From assembly GCA_051252515.1 (NCBI GenBank), contig JBPOFS010000005.1, positions 62,001 through 126,000 on the forward strand: DNA of 64,000 bases. Reading direction: 5' to 3'. Both the position numbers and the translations under genes were made by a program. The DNA comes from UBA5078 sp051252515. GTDB lineage: Bacteria > Pseudomonadota > Gammaproteobacteria > Pseudomonadales > Pseudohongiellaceae. Under the pieces are notes generated by a model, which was given only the letters and a program-made list of their open reading frames with translations, was not told the origin of the DNA and made no database searches. Of this stretch, positions 7,209 to 15,427 are shown in pieces. The first letter of the stretch is position 1. Every line of letters begins with the position of its first letter.

Positions 7209-9947
7209 TCAAGGTGGCGAGGATAGCCCGAATTTAGCAGCTAGCAGCGCTGTATCTTTTCCATCATTCCGCAAGCGCAGTGACTTCAAGATCCGGTCTT
7301 GTGTGTCAGGTGTCCAGTATATTTTTAGCCTTTCTTTAGCCCTGGTGATAGCAGTATAAAAAATGTTGTGCGTAATTAGCTCTTCGGTCTCATCGGTAAT
7401 TACAATCTTAACAGACTCGTATTCCAGGCCTTGAGCTTTATGAATTGAGACTGAATAAGAGATTTGAAAAGGAACTACCGCACTCGATGATGCGTCGTCA
7501 TCCTCATCAGAATTTCGATGCTGCTGCACGATAAATCGAATTACAGAGTTTCCGCTCGTCGCGCTGTCGAGCAGTTCGAATTCATAACCATCGGCATCCC
7601 ATTCATTAATGGCGATATCAAGCTCAACATCGAATTGTGCTTCGCCCTTCAAAACCTGAATATCGGCAATTCTTCCCTTCAAATTGTTATAAATCAAAGG
7701 AGCGAACCTATTGGACTCATTGAACAGTACGGGGTCACCGACTTTATATGCTTGAACGCCCCACTGTGTCGCAGGATTATTATTACTACCTTGCAAGAAT
7801 CGGTTGATGTTGTTTATGCCGTAGAGCCCGTCATAATTTAGACAAAGGATGATTTCATCGGGCTCAGAGTTCTCAAAGATCGATTCATTGAGTGTTGTTG
7901 AGTAACCTCCCTTTGCGACGTGTTCAACAATATCGTCCTCTATGTTTCTGACCTTGCCCCAAAGCTTTAGCAGCTTTTCGTTCTGGCTGCGATAAGGCTT
8001 CGTGAGCTCATACACCGACGTTTTTGGCACAAATTCTCGGGCCATATTAAACCAGTTACCAAACTGTATTGACTCAATTTGATAAACATCGCCGACCAAT
8101 ACTAACAATTTGAACGACGCACGACCGAGAACTGCAAGCATGTCAGCATTATCAACTGTACTGCATTCGTCGATTACCAACAGATCATACTCAGTGTTTG
8201 AGTTTCTAGGAGAAAGGAATCTGGCCATGGTGCTAAATGTGGAGTTTCCTGTACTAACCCTTCTCTTGAGATTATCGACAGCAGGATTAGTTTTAGCCAG
8301 ATAGAGTTTCTTTCGGTCATGGAAGAAATTTGAAATGTGGCTAATTAACGTCGATTTACCCGTTCCTGCAGACCCGTAAATCAGCGCAACCGACGAGTTT
8401 TCAAAGAGTCGCCTAAGTGCAATCCGTTTCTCATCGCAGTCAATAATATATCCAGACGTATGCAGCCAAGAGTCTACAGACTTCGCGTAATTCTTGATAC
8501 CTATCGCCGACAGGTCTCGCAGTCTTATAATAATGCTGTGCGTGTCATCTTCATAACACCTGACATAGAAGTGCTCTTTGTAGCTCTCAATTCTTCGGTG
8601 TGCGTGCTTCCAATAGAGGCGTTTGTTAAAATTTTCAACTAAGGCATCGATATTATTGAAGCCAACAAGTTCTCTTCTTGACGTGTATAGCTGACTATGA
8701 ATTTCTATATTATTTCTTATATAACGCGCAAAAAGTTCATGCTCTCTATTAGCGGAAGGTAACGAATCAAATAAATCGAAAATCCTTGGATTATGGTTAA
8801 TCAGCGAGGTCGCGAACGGCATTTCGTCGAAAGGGATGCAACCCCACTTCAGGTTTAAGTTGGATAGCCTCTTACATTCTTCGGATTGATACTGAAGCTT
8901 AATGATTTTGTTATTCAGCCTATAGAGTAGATACCTAACGATATTAGTCCCTAGCGAATTCGTCATCACAAAGTGGCGACACCTGTCGATTACATCAAAG
9001 ATGTTGCTGCTTTTAGCTTGATGAGTAATCTGTCCTTTTATGTTTTCATAGATAATGCTCGGCGAATCAATTAGCTCTACGAGGGATTGGCCAGAGTACG
9101 TAAGAAACCTCATTAGCTCTCTGTATTCGATCGTTCCTCTGCCAATCTTGCGATGCTCGCCGAATATACTCGCGAAATTATCTAGCTCACATGGCCTGAT
9201 AGAAACCTCCCAGTTGTCGATAATCTGGATTGGCATTTTCTTGGCAAGCACTTCTATGACATCGTTGCTGACTGCAAGCTTGACAGCATAGTTCGGAGAA
9301 ATTTCAGCTCGAGTGAAAGCAATGACGCGATCGAATTTGCTTGCTCGCTCATTGGCTGTTGTGAATGTTACTTCGTAGTACACCTCATGATTTACAAAGA
9401 AGGGTTTAATTTTCTGGATGTAATATCGATCTGTATAACTACTTGATAGTCTTGTAGGGTTTCGCCGATTCATTGCCTCTACAATCTTTTCATAGTATTC
9501 CTTGAGCGCTGGATCTAGGATGATTGGGAAGCTGTCTATGTTGTGGAGAACTTCAAGCCTGTATTTGTTCTTCAGGAGATACTTTATTCTGATCAGATAT
9601 TCATAGTACTTGAGCATCAAGCGCTCGGAGTTTTCCGGATCGAGCGTGTAGTGAGAAGCAGTAATCTGAAGAAAGTCGTGGAATCTGTATAGAAACCTCA
9701 AGTTTCCTCTAGATCGAACAAATGCGTTTGCCTTAGTTATATTCTCGTACGATACTTCAACGTCTTTATTCCCATGCTGCGCCTTCAAAGCAATATGTTC
9801 AACGAAGTTCCGAAGTTGCGCGAGGATGTTTTGCGAAAGTAAGCCTCGCTCTGAATCATCGAACCTGCTGATGTTCGCGCAGATAACCTTATCTATGGTG
9901 AGTATCGCTTGATCTACTGCATTCATGTGCAAATCATACTCCTGCAT
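7209..9947 (-). CDS. SF1 RecD/TraA-type helicase with N-terminal HEPN-like region
   Basis: 912 aa. The C-terminal half is a complete superfamily 1 helicase: Walker A GSAGTGKS (525-532), Walker B LLVIDE (589-594), motif III VGDVYQIES (618-626), KPYRSQ (650-655), motif V SIHKAQGLE (834-842) and motif VI YTAITRAKERL (864-874). The first 500 residues match no domain I can name, but LRNFVEH at 45-51 is an R-N-x3-H motif of the HEPN RNase type in a helical setting. HEPN-plus-helicase architectures occur in anti-phage proteins, so a defence role is plausible but inferred. At about 3 kb it is far larger than a normal cassette. The start is uncertain: ATG 9947 lacks a ribosome site, while AGGAG lies before TTG 9932 and ATG 9926. 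Confidence 0.85.
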   Translation of the reverse strand: MQEYDLHMNAVDQAILTIDKVICANISRFDDSERGLLSQNILAQLRNFVEHIALKAQHGNKDVEVSYENITKANAFVRSRGNLRFLYRFHDFLQITASHYTLDPENSERLMLKYYEYLIRIKYLLKNKYRLEVLHNIDSFPIILDPALKEYYEKIVEAMNRRNPTRLSSSYTDRYYIQKIKPFFVNHEVYYEVTFTTANERASKFDRVIAFTRAEISPNYAVKLAVSNDVIEVLAKKMPIQIIDNWEVSIRPCELDNFASIFGEHRKIGRGTIEYRELMRFLTYSGQSLVELIDSPSIIYENIKGQITHQAKSSNIFDVIDRCRHFVMTNSLGTNIVRYLLYRLNNKIIKLQYQSEECKRLSNLNLKWGCIPFDEMPFATSLINHNPRIFDLFDSLPSANREHELFARYIRNNIEIHSQLYTSRRELVGFNNIDALVENFNKRLYWKHAHRRIESYKEHFYVRCYEDDTHSIIIRLRDLSAIGIKNYAKSVDSWLHTSGYIIDCDEKRIALRRLFENSSVALIYGSAGTGKSTLISHISNFFHDRKKLYLAKTNPAVDNLKRRVSTGNSTFSTMARFLSPRNSNTEYDLLVIDECSTVDNADMLAVLGRASFKLLVLVGDVYQIESIQFGNWFNMAREFVPKTSVYELTKPYRSQNEKLLKLWGKVRNIEDDIVEHVAKGGYSTTLNESIFENSEPDEIILCLNYDGLYGINNINRFLQGSNNNPATQWGVQAYKVGDPVLFNESNRFAPLIYNNLKGRIADIQVLKGEAQFDVELDIAINEWDADGYEFELLDSATSGNSVIRFIVQQHRNSDEDDDASSSAVVPFQISYSVSIHKAQGLEYESVKIVITDETEELITHNIFYTAITRAKERLKIYWTPDTQDRILKSLRLRNDGKDTALLAAKFGLSSPP

Positions 9948-10123
9948 AACTTTGGGCGAATGCTATCCAGCACAGCGCCATGCTCGCCTATAACCAACGG
10001 CTGTTGATATATCGACCGAATCTGCAATAAAGCTCCTAAAAAAACTAAATTGGTGACGTTTTTCGACCGGATGTAACTTTGATCATTCCGGTATATTGAA
10101 ATGTTCACTGCGCTCTCCTTTGC
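9948..10123 (-). other. Leader region of the helicase cassette
   Basis: 176 bp between the helicase start and the preceding attC, long for a cassette leader and therefore able to hold a private promoter or regulatory RNA. I find no clear -35/-10 pair. A 74-codon frame crosses it but begins inside the attC and has no ribosome site, so I do not call it. Confidence 0.4.
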
Positions 10124-10222
10124 ACATAACGCCTCATTCAGAGGCAAATAATTGTTGGATAAAATGGCGACGCAGGAGAAAAAGCCAACTGTTATTTGTC
10201 CTGCTGCAATGACTTGTTAGGT
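10124..10222 (-). repeat. attC: attC recombination site (99 bp)
   Basis: Cores acataac (10124-10130) and gttaggt (10216-10222), with inner complementary stretches around aacgcctcat and the long imperfect stem in between. It closes the cassette of the membrane protein at 10227-10688. Confidence 0.8.
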
Positions 10223-10226
10223 GAAA

Positions 10227-10688
10227 TTAGCGCCTTTGGTCGTTATCATCGGGAGAAATATTATTAGTTGAACTTTTATTTGAACTGGCACCTTTAGCGA
10301 TAGCAAACCCCGAAACAGCTGAAAGTATAGGAAGACCAGCTTCAGCACTAATTGTTTTAGTTATCATTAAAATAGCTAAAGTAATAACTATAAAGATAGC
10401 CATAATTGTTTGGCCATAAATAGACCAAAACTCATTTCTTTTATCCCGATGGTCTGCATATGAATCTACCAATGCTTTAAGTTCGTTCGCGCTATTATTG
10501 GGTGAATTACCCAATAATAGGTCAATGACTATACTTTCTTTAACTCTAAGTGCATCCCACAATGAAGCAGTATAGATTTGTTTGCCAAACCAAATAACAC
10601 CGGCAATAACAATGACTCCTAATATTCCAAAGAATATTGACAGCCAAAATGCTCCATCATTTAATGTAAATGCTATTTGATTATCCAC
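10227..10688 (-). CDS. Unknown cassette membrane protein
   Basis: 153 aa from a GTG preceded by AAGGAAGG. There is a transmembrane helix at about 13-34 (FWLSIFFGILGVIVIAGVIWF), a charged middle part, and two closely spaced hydrophobic segments at about 90-108 and 112-128. The tail is polar, ending in Asn, Asp and Arg. No recognisable domain. The central LLLGNSPNNSANELKALVDSY region is hydrophilic and probably cytoplasmic. It is the sole gene of its cassette. Function unknown. Confidence 0.6.
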   Translation of the reverse strand: MDNQIAFTLNDGAFWLSIFFGILGVIVIAGVIWFGKQIYTASLWDALRVKESIVIDLLLGNSPNNSANELKALVDSYADHRDKRNEFWSIYGQTIMAIFIVITLAILMITKTISAEAGLPILSAVSGFAIAKGASSNKSSTNNISPDDNDQRR

Positions 10689-10702
10689 GGAACCTTCCTT
10701 TC

Positions 10703-10776
10703 ACCTAACGCCTCAAAAACCGGCGCGCTTTAGCGCGTCCGGAGCAGCAGGCGCGTAGTTGTTTGATTTGTTATGA
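10703..10776 (-). repeat. attC: attC recombination site (74 bp)
   Basis: Cores acctaac (10703-10709) and gttatga (10770-10776). The stem includes cggcgcgctt/tagcgcgtccg. The stop codon of the next gene (10771-10773) is part of the upper core. Confidence 0.8.
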
Positions 10777-11505
10777 GGAATACTTCTCTTCAGCCTCCGC
10801 CTGGTATTTGGCACAGGATTTTCCCCAGTTTGATTCAGTCCAAAAATAATTGATTAGTTCATCTAAATTATTTTCATCATTCGTTATAACTTTAATTCTT
10901 TTATCAGCAGGTTCTCTAAAAGGAACCGAGCTACTAAATATTTCACCATATGCCATATTCTGCATGCATACTTGAAAGTCGCCAATATACATCTGTGCAT
11001 CGCTAGTTAGCTGTAAAAGTTCGTCTAATACTAAGGCCCTATCTTGCACAGATCTTAGGCTCATAAAATCATGATGTATAGATTGAAGAGAAAACCTGAA
11101 CGCACGAAACAATTTGATGTTTACGATTTCATGTGACTCAACTTTACTGACCAAGGCCAGTAATGCTTCTCCAAATTTTCTGAATATTTCTTCATATTCT
11201 TGTTGATTTATTACGGCTCCAGCTCCAACATTCGAGTACTTCTTCACAACGCAATATGTGCTTATGTCTCGAATCAGGCTGCTCGAACTATCTGAGATAC
11301 TGCCTATATCTTTGAAGAGCTCAATTCTTGTATTCCGTTTCGATTCCTCTTTTTGGGCTGCCAAAGTATTGGTATGTTGCGTGCCAAGTTGTCGAAATGC
11401 ATACATAACCGTAAAAATAGCAACGACAATTGCTACGATTGGTGTGGAGAAGTCTTTCATCACTTCGTAGCAGCTGACATCTGCAACAAAAAAGCAGCTA
11501 GTCAT
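10771..11505 (-). CDS. Unknown cassette protein with one membrane helix
   Basis: 244 aa from the ATG at 11505; a GTG seven codons upstream (11526) is the alternative. One hydrophobic helix (about residues 20-38, TPIVAIVVAIFTVMYAF) is followed by a long soluble, mainly helical domain starting with a basic, coiled-coil-like stretch (AAQKEESKRNTRIELFKDI). This architecture, a short N-terminal anchor plus a cytoplasmic helical domain, is common in uncharacterised bacterial proteins and gives no function. The stop codon lies inside the attC core. Confidence 0.6.
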   Translation of the reverse strand: MTSCFFVADVSCYEVMKDFSTPIVAIVVAIFTVMYAFRQLGTQHTNTLAAQKEESKRNTRIELFKDIGSISDSSSSLIRDISTYCVVKKYSNVGAGAVINQQEYEEIFRKFGEALLALVSKVESHEIVNIKLFRAFRFSLQSIHHDFMSLRSVQDRALVLDELLQLTSDAQMYIGDFQVCMQNMAYGEIFSSSVPFREPADKRIKVITNDENNLDELINYFWTESNWGKSCAKYQAEAEEKYSS

Positions 11506-11541
11506 TAGTTCTTCACCGGATTGCACGATACTTTTTATTCC

Positions 11542-11598
11542 TCATAACGCTCGCCTCAAGTGCGCGCTAATGCGTCACTTTGAAGGCGCTTGTTATGT
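11542..11598 (-). repeat. attC: attC recombination site (57 bp), type A
   Basis: Cores tcataac (11542-11548) and gttatgt (11592-11598) flank gctcgcctcaagtgcgcgc and a matching opposite arm ending in tttgaaggcgctt. Nearly identical to the site at 14919-14975. Confidence 0.85.
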
Positions 11599-11605
11599 GG
11601 CTTAA

Positions 11606-11851
11606 TCAAAAATAAATCCAATTCTTATCACTTTCTCTTTTGGTGATCAGCACACAATCACATGATCTACACTTGTATGAGATCATTACCTTGCTGTCTT
11701 TAACTGTAAGCTCCCTATTCTTTTTTGTCGTATCCTTTTGCTTGAAGTATAGGTTTTGATATGACAATCCAAAGTATACAAAACCAAATAGAGTTGACTT
11801 AAGCGCTGCTTCGCCCTCAACCATTTCATTCCCGCAAATTGAACAATTCAT
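11606..11851 (-). CDS. Small zinc-ribbon cassette protein
   Basis: 81 aa with AAGGATGTCAGA upstream of the ATG. Two Cys pairs, CSICG at residues 3-7 and CRSCDC at 61-66, are spaced as in small zinc ribbons such as the DUF6487-like proteins. Between them lie an aromatic, possibly membrane-associated stretch (FGFVYFGLSYQNLYF) and a basic segment. Ribbons of this type may bind nucleic acids or proteins. No partner is visible and no function can be assigned. Confidence 0.65.
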   Translation of the reverse strand: MNCSICGNEMVEGEAALKSTLFGFVYFGLSYQNLYFKQKDTTKKNRELTVKDSKVMISYKCRSCDCVLITKRESDKNWIYF

Positions 11852-11877
11852 TCTGACATCCTTCTCAATTCGACTTC

Positions 11878-11994
11878 ACATAACGTCCGCTTCAGCTGCG
11901 CCAAAGCCGGAGCGTTTTTGTGTTATTGTTTGAGCGCAGCGAGTAACATAAAAACGCGTAGGTTTTAGTGTCAATCTGAAAGCGCTTGTTATGT
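11878..11994 (-). repeat. attC: attC recombination site (117 bp)
   Basis: Cores acataac (11878-11884) and gttatgt (11988-11994); the longest clear attC of the array. It has an extended stem with complementary arms such as gcgtttttgtgttatt and aacataaaaacgc. It closes the first GNAT cassette. Confidence 0.85.
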
Positions 11995-12432
11995 GTTGAA
12001 CTTGGCAACATACAACCTCATCTTTTCTGATTTGTAATAACCGCTTTTGAGATAGAACTGCTCAGCTGACGTATCTATCCGAGTTAATAAATTTACGGTT
12101 GTAACCCCAAGGCTCTCTAGAACTTGATGGAGTCTGGTCAACATAGCCGAACCTACGCCAGTTCGCTGACAAGCCGGACTCACACACATCTCCTTTAACA
12201 CATATAAGCGCTCATCCTGATAGGGTTCAAAATTTCCGAAAATGAAGCCGACCAAACAATCATCTATTCGAGCACTTACTCCGACAAAATTTGGAGTTTC
12301 TCTATAGCAACTAAGTCGTTCACCGGCTGCTTCTACGGACCAGCCCTCCTTCCAAGGCGGTTGATTGAAGACATTGGCGTATAGCGAAGAAAACTCGTCA
12401 AGTTGCCTTGTTTCAACTTCGTCTATGATCAT
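11989..12432 (-). CDS. GNAT-family N-acetyltransferase (cassette)
   Basis: 147 aa from the ATG at 12432. The open frame extends 27 codons further up, but those codons lie in or next to the attC and read as low-complexity sequence, so the later start is preferred; an ATG within the attC core at 12450 is also possible. The acetyl-CoA-binding motif is clear: LKEMCVSPACQRTGVGSAML contains the Q/R-x-x-G-x-G/A loop, and the C-terminal AEQFYLKSGYY is the typical GNAT end. It transfers acetyl from acetyl-CoA to an unknown amine substrate. Acetyltransferases are common cassette cargo and can give antibiotic resistance, but no substrate is indicated. Confidence 0.8.
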   Translation of the reverse strand: MIIDEVETRQLDEFSSLYANVFNQPPWKEGWSVEAAGERLSCYRETPNFVGVSARIDDCLVGFIFGNFEPYQDERLYVLKEMCVSPACQRTGVGSAMLTRLHQVLESLGVTTVNLLTRIDTSAEQFYLKSGYYKSEKMRLYVAKFNT

Positions 12433-12446
12433 GTTAGGACTCGGAC

Positions 12447-12552
12447 ACATAACACCGCTGCTAAAGCGCAAAAGTAAAGCTGGCGTGGCTTTTGCGTTTT
12501 TTGCAAAAGGCATGACAGCTTTATTTTTTCGCTTTTGAGCGCATTGTTATGT
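12447..12552 (-). repeat. attC: attC recombination site (106 bp), type C
   Basis: Cores acataac (12447-12453) and gttatgt (12546-12552). Contains gctggcgtggcttttgc and aaaaggcatgacag, shared with the next site at 12997-13092. Confidence 0.8.
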
Positions 12553-12557
12553 GGCAT

Positions 12558-12959
12558 TTACTTTGGTTCTCCTGCATTAAATTTACCTGCAGATATCTTC
12601 AATAATTCCAAACTATCGTACGGCAGTTTCGATGCTTCTTTAGGTTTTAATGCCTTCGCAGATGCAAGCAAGTTATCTACGGTAGACATTTGGTCACTCC
12701 ACATATTCTCAAGAAAAACCATGCCATCAGCATTGCCTCTATCTTGACTTTTCAATGCTTTCATACGCTGAGCAATCATAAGAGTTCTTTTATTCACAGA
12801 ATTTGCTAACCCAATCAGCATATGGAAGGCTTGGTCATTTTGTGACTCCTTATTTAGATGATCAGCGATCCACCTATAAATTGTTAAGACATTTATTCCT
12901 AATGATAATAAAGTTAATAAACTTAACGTAATGCCACCTGAATTTACAATTTCTTCCAT
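12558..12959 (-). CDS. Unknown cassette protein with N-terminal membrane helix
   Basis: 133 aa. One hydrophobic segment (about residues 9-29, GITLSLLTLLSLGINVLTIYRWI) is followed by a soluble, probably helical domain rich in charged residues (NKRTLMIAQRMKALKSQDRG). No family recognised. No strong ribosome site precedes the ATG at 12959, which suggests weak or coupled translation. Sole gene of its cassette; similar in layout to the other single-helix proteins of the array. Confidence 0.55.
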   Translation of the reverse strand: MEEIVNSGGITLSLLTLLSLGINVLTIYRWIADHLNKESQNDQAFHMLIGLANSVNKRTLMIAQRMKALKSQDRGNADGMVFLENMWSDQMSTVDNLLASAKALKPKEASKLPYDSLELLKISAGKFNAGEPK

Positions 12960-12996
12960 TTATCAATTCTCAATATTTCACTGATACACGAAGGCC

Positions 12997-13092
12997 ACAT
13001 AACGCCTTTCTTCAGCGGCCAAAGCGTGCTGGCGTGGCTTTTGCAAAAGGCATGACAGTACGATTTGGTCCGTCTGTAAGAATTTGTTAGGC
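12997..13092 (-). repeat. attC: attC recombination site (96 bp), type C
   Basis: Cores acataac (12997-13003) and gttaggc (13086-13092). Shares its central block gctggcgtggcttttgcaaa with the neighbouring site at 12447-12552. The stop of the protease gene lies in the upper core. Confidence 0.8.
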
Positions 13093-13788
13093 ATTTTCTG
13101 CTAACCGAATCGTGTTGTAGATTACTGCACAGTCGATATAGCTTACAAATCCAGACTCGGCGGTACCACGAACTACTAACCCGACAAACTGTGGAGGCAG
13201 TTCCAGCCGACGAGGTCGCCGAAAGACCATGCCACCGCTTAAGCCATCAAGGTTTTCTAACTCTATTGATGATTCGAGTTTTACTGTATGGCAATACTTC
13301 TCTACGCTCTTTCTCTGGTAGACGGCGCGAAGGACTACCCGCGCGAAATGTATCCGCTTTACTTCATAGTCCACATACCTCTTCTCGGAGGGATACGCCA
13401 TGATGAATAGCTCGTCTCCCGCAATCAGTTTGCGATTGTCGTAGAAGTCGCGATCTGCTTTCCACGCACGGAGATCTGAATATTCAGAAAAGTCAGCGTC
13501 TTTAAGATCAACCTTTAGCATATACAAGTCAGAGAAGTCTTCCCGTTCTTCGTTTCGCGCAATACGAATTAGCTCGTTATATGGAACTGAGTCTAGCGAA
13601 ACTTCTGTTGGGAAGATCCTGAGGTCCTCTGCACTAACCCCCTGATTCTCCATTACATGACTCGCTGTAACCCAATAAATATTCTGATCGCTGCAAACGA
13701 GTACCGAAGAGCCTTTCCCCCAATACTCGTAGCCGTCCACTTGGGATTCAAACAATACTGGTCTGACGGTAAGCTCGGGCTCATTCAT
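13087..13788 (-). CDS. Trypsin-like serine protease (cassette)
   Basis: 233 aa from the ATG at 13788, immediately after the attC core GTTAGGC; the frame's first eight codons upstream are attC sequence. The chymotrypsin-fold triad is visible: H44 in VTASHVM, D87 in EDFSDLYML and S184 in LDGLSGGMVF, the last being the GxSGG nucleophile motif. No signal peptide is present, so it is probably cytoplasmic, like several protease effectors in bacterial defence systems, although housekeeping roles are equally possible. The ribosome-binding function may be supplied by AGGC of the attC core, since no other site lies in front of the start. Confidence 0.75.
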   Translation of the reverse strand: MNEPELTVRPVLFESQVDGYEYWGKGSSVLVCSDQNIYWVTASHVMENQGVSAEDLRIFPTEVSLDSVPYNELIRIARNEEREDFSDLYMLKVDLKDADFSEYSDLRAWKADRDFYDNRKLIAGDELFIMAYPSEKRYVDYEVKRIHFARVVLRAVYQRKSVEKYCHTVKLESSIELENLDGLSGGMVFRRPRRLELPPQFVGLVVRGTAESGFVSYIDCAVIYNTIRLAENA

Positions 13789-13886
13789 GCCTAACGCCTC
13801 AAACAGCGGCATGGTGAAGTTGGCGGCTTTTTTGGGACAAAAAAGGTGACAGCTTTGCCATGTCCGAGTGCTTTGACTTGTTATGA
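13789..13886 (-). repeat. attC: attC recombination site (98 bp)
   Basis: Cores gcctaac (13789-13795) and gttatga (13880-13886). An internal hairpin of gcttttttggg and acaaaaaagg runs is visible. The lower core abuts the protease start codon. Confidence 0.8.
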
Positions 13887-13896
13887 GTCATCTTCT

Positions 13897-14289
13897 CTAA
13901 ACCACACTTGCTGAGAAGGGACTACCTTTTACACCGCGACCCTGTATTTCACTTGCATGGCCAATTGCATTCAAAACCTGGAATAGGAAAGTGCAATTAC
14001 AATCATGCCCAGATGGCCTAGCAGACGAATCATATACAGATGGTAAGAAATGTTTAAGTTCTGTAGTTGTGACAGTTCGGCCATTAAATTCTTCAAAAGC
14101 TTGGTACATATCGTGAAACCTAACTGATATAGAAGAATTAGCTCTCTTGTAAGTAATTCCCTGTCCCGATATGGATTCAATTAGAGATGTACCACCACCT
14201 GGATTCTCAAACTCAGTACCCGGAGTGAGCGTATCTTGGATTAAAATCACAAACTCATCGAATTCCACTTTGCTCTCCAAATGACTCAT
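13897..14289 (-). CDS. Unknown cassette protein
   Basis: 130 aa from an ATG at 14289 that is part of the attC core GTTATGA; seven further in-frame codons upstream lie in the attC itself. The N-terminal half has a Gly-rich turn (FENPGGGTSLIES) and the C-terminal half a His/Cys-bearing segment (SGHDCNCTFLFQVL, about 101-114), a likely metal or catalytic site. I do not recognise the family. It has no signal peptide or membrane helix, so it is predicted cytoplasmic. Confidence 0.55.
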   Translation of the reverse strand: MSHLESKVEFDEFVILIQDTLTPGTEFENPGGGTSLIESISGQGITYKRANSSISVRFHDMYQAFEEFNGRTVTTTELKHFLPSVYDSSARPSGHDCNCTFLFQVLNAIGHASEIQGRGVKGSPFSASVV

Positions 14290-14364
14290 AACGCCCGCGC
14301 TCACGCGCAATTTTTGAGCTGCAACGCAGCGTAAAAATTGTCGCTGTGCAGCCGATTGTTATGC
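14286..14364 (-). repeat. attC: attC recombination site (79 bp), type B
   Basis: Cores tcataac (14286-14292) and gttatgc (14358-14364). The stem is formed by cgctcacgcgcaattttt against aaaaattgtcgctgtg. Almost identical to the site at 15428-15506. Confidence 0.9.
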
Positions 14365-14387
14365 GGCAACTGAATGGGGACCAATAT

Positions 14388-14894
14388 CTATTCATTTACT
14401 GAAGTCACTAATCCTACGATTATCCTTACTGTCTCTAACGGGCTCCCTTCTCCGCTAGGGGCGGTACACGCCCACTGAACAACGAGATCGCCTTCTCCTT
14501 CACGCGTCGCTTCGAAATAGTCCCAATCAGATCTAGTCTCTGTAGCCCGCTGACTGTCGATCGTAGATACAACTATGGGAACTGCCGGTAGGAACTCACC
14601 GCTTGCTCCGTATGCCTCTATGACTAATTCGCCTATTTGCGAATCTACATTTGTTCGATGAATCCGATCGCCAACCTTCAAGAGCAGAGGGTTTGGAGAT
14701 ACTCTAAATTCAGAGACAGCAGCCGATAGATCACATGCTTCCCGCCCCGTGTGTATGGTGAAGGCTCGATATCGAAGATCTGAAGGCCCACCAGGCACCA
14801 TTGACGAATAGCCCTCACCGAATTGGCCAGCCAACGTATCTGGTAGCGCCAAAAGCATCAGGCATGCAGTGACTAAAAAAATTGGAGCTCTCAT
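14388..14894 (-). CDS. Secreted unknown cassette protein
   Basis: 168 aa from the ATG at 14894, which has AAGGTG seven bases upstream; the longer frame to 14936 runs into the attC. A classical signal peptide is present: MR, then a hydrophobic core (APIFLVTACLMLLAL) and a likely cleavage after TLA-G (about residue 22). The mature part is beta-rich, with VSPNPLLLKVGDRIH resembling an immunoglobulin-like or bacterial Ig-type strand pattern, and two cysteines that could form a disulfide. Probably periplasmic or secreted. No function assigned. Confidence 0.6.
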   Translation of the reverse strand: MRAPIFLVTACLMLLALPDTLAGQFGEGYSSMVPGGPSDLRYRAFTIHTGREACDLSAAVSEFRVSPNPLLLKVGDRIHRTNVDSQIGELVIEAYGASGEFLPAVPIVVSTIDSQRATETRSDWDYFEATREGEGDLVVQWACTAPSGEGSPLETVRIIVGLVTSVNE

Positions 14895-14918
14895 CGATGG
14901 CACCTTACTTGCTTTGCC

Positions 14919-14975
14919 GCATAACGCTCGCCTCAAGTGCGCGCTTGCGCGTCACTTTGAAGGCGCTTGTTAGAG
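14919..14975 (-). repeat. attC: attC recombination site (57 bp), type A
   Basis: Cores gcataac (14919-14925) and gttagag (14969-14975). Differs from the site at 11542-11598 by only a few bases (central cgcttgcgcgtc versus cgctaatgcgtc). Confidence 0.85.
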
Positions 14976-15416
14976 TAGTAATTCAAGAGGCACAACTCCC
15001 GGAATACACTTGCCCGTTTCGACACGGCTATTGAATCCGCATTTTCTGTAAAACTGCTCAGCGTTCTCAGAAGAATTCACCCAAATATAGTTTCTGTCAG
15101 ATTTCTCTCTCGCAGAAGCTATCGCGTATTTCAAAAGCTTTACACCAATCCCACGCCCTTGCTTTTCTGGCATTACGAAAAGGTCTGATAAATTCCAGAA
15201 GTTTTTAATCAGGATATAACCAACAACCTGTTTTTCTTCGACATATTTAACAAAAATACACCTATCTTTAACTGCGTAATCTCTAATATTTTTGGCAGCA
15301 TGGATTTTAAGCTCCCTCAGAACTGAATCTTCAAGCAAGATCGATTCAGTCAAGCATCTTTCGGCTATGTTCTGAAGGTTAGGAATATCACCTTCATATA
15401 CTTGGAGGATGCTCAT
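14970..15416 (-). CDS. GNAT-family N-acetyltransferase (cassette)
   Basis: 148 aa. The GNAT core is well conserved: DLFVMPEKQGRGIGVKLL (about 93-110) includes the Q-G-R-G-I-G acetyl-CoA loop, and AEQFYRKCGF (about 125-134) is the closing motif. It acetylates an unknown primary amine using acetyl-CoA in the cytoplasm. The sequence differs strongly from the other GNAT in the array, so they are not recent duplicates. The stop codon falls in the attC core. Confidence 0.85.
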   Translation of the reverse strand: MSILQVYEGDIPNLQNIAERCLTESILLEDSVLRELKIHAAKNIRDYAVKDRCIFVKYVEEKQVVGYILIKNFWNLSDLFVMPEKQGRGIGVKLLKYAIASAREKSDRNYIWVNSSENAEQFYRKCGFNSRVETGKCIPGVVPLELLL

Positions 15417-15427
15417 ATCTACTTACT

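Noticed and set aside
9923..10147. 74-codon minus-strand frame before the helicase
   Set aside because: It begins inside an attC, has no ribosome site, overlaps the helicase start and has no recognisable motif.
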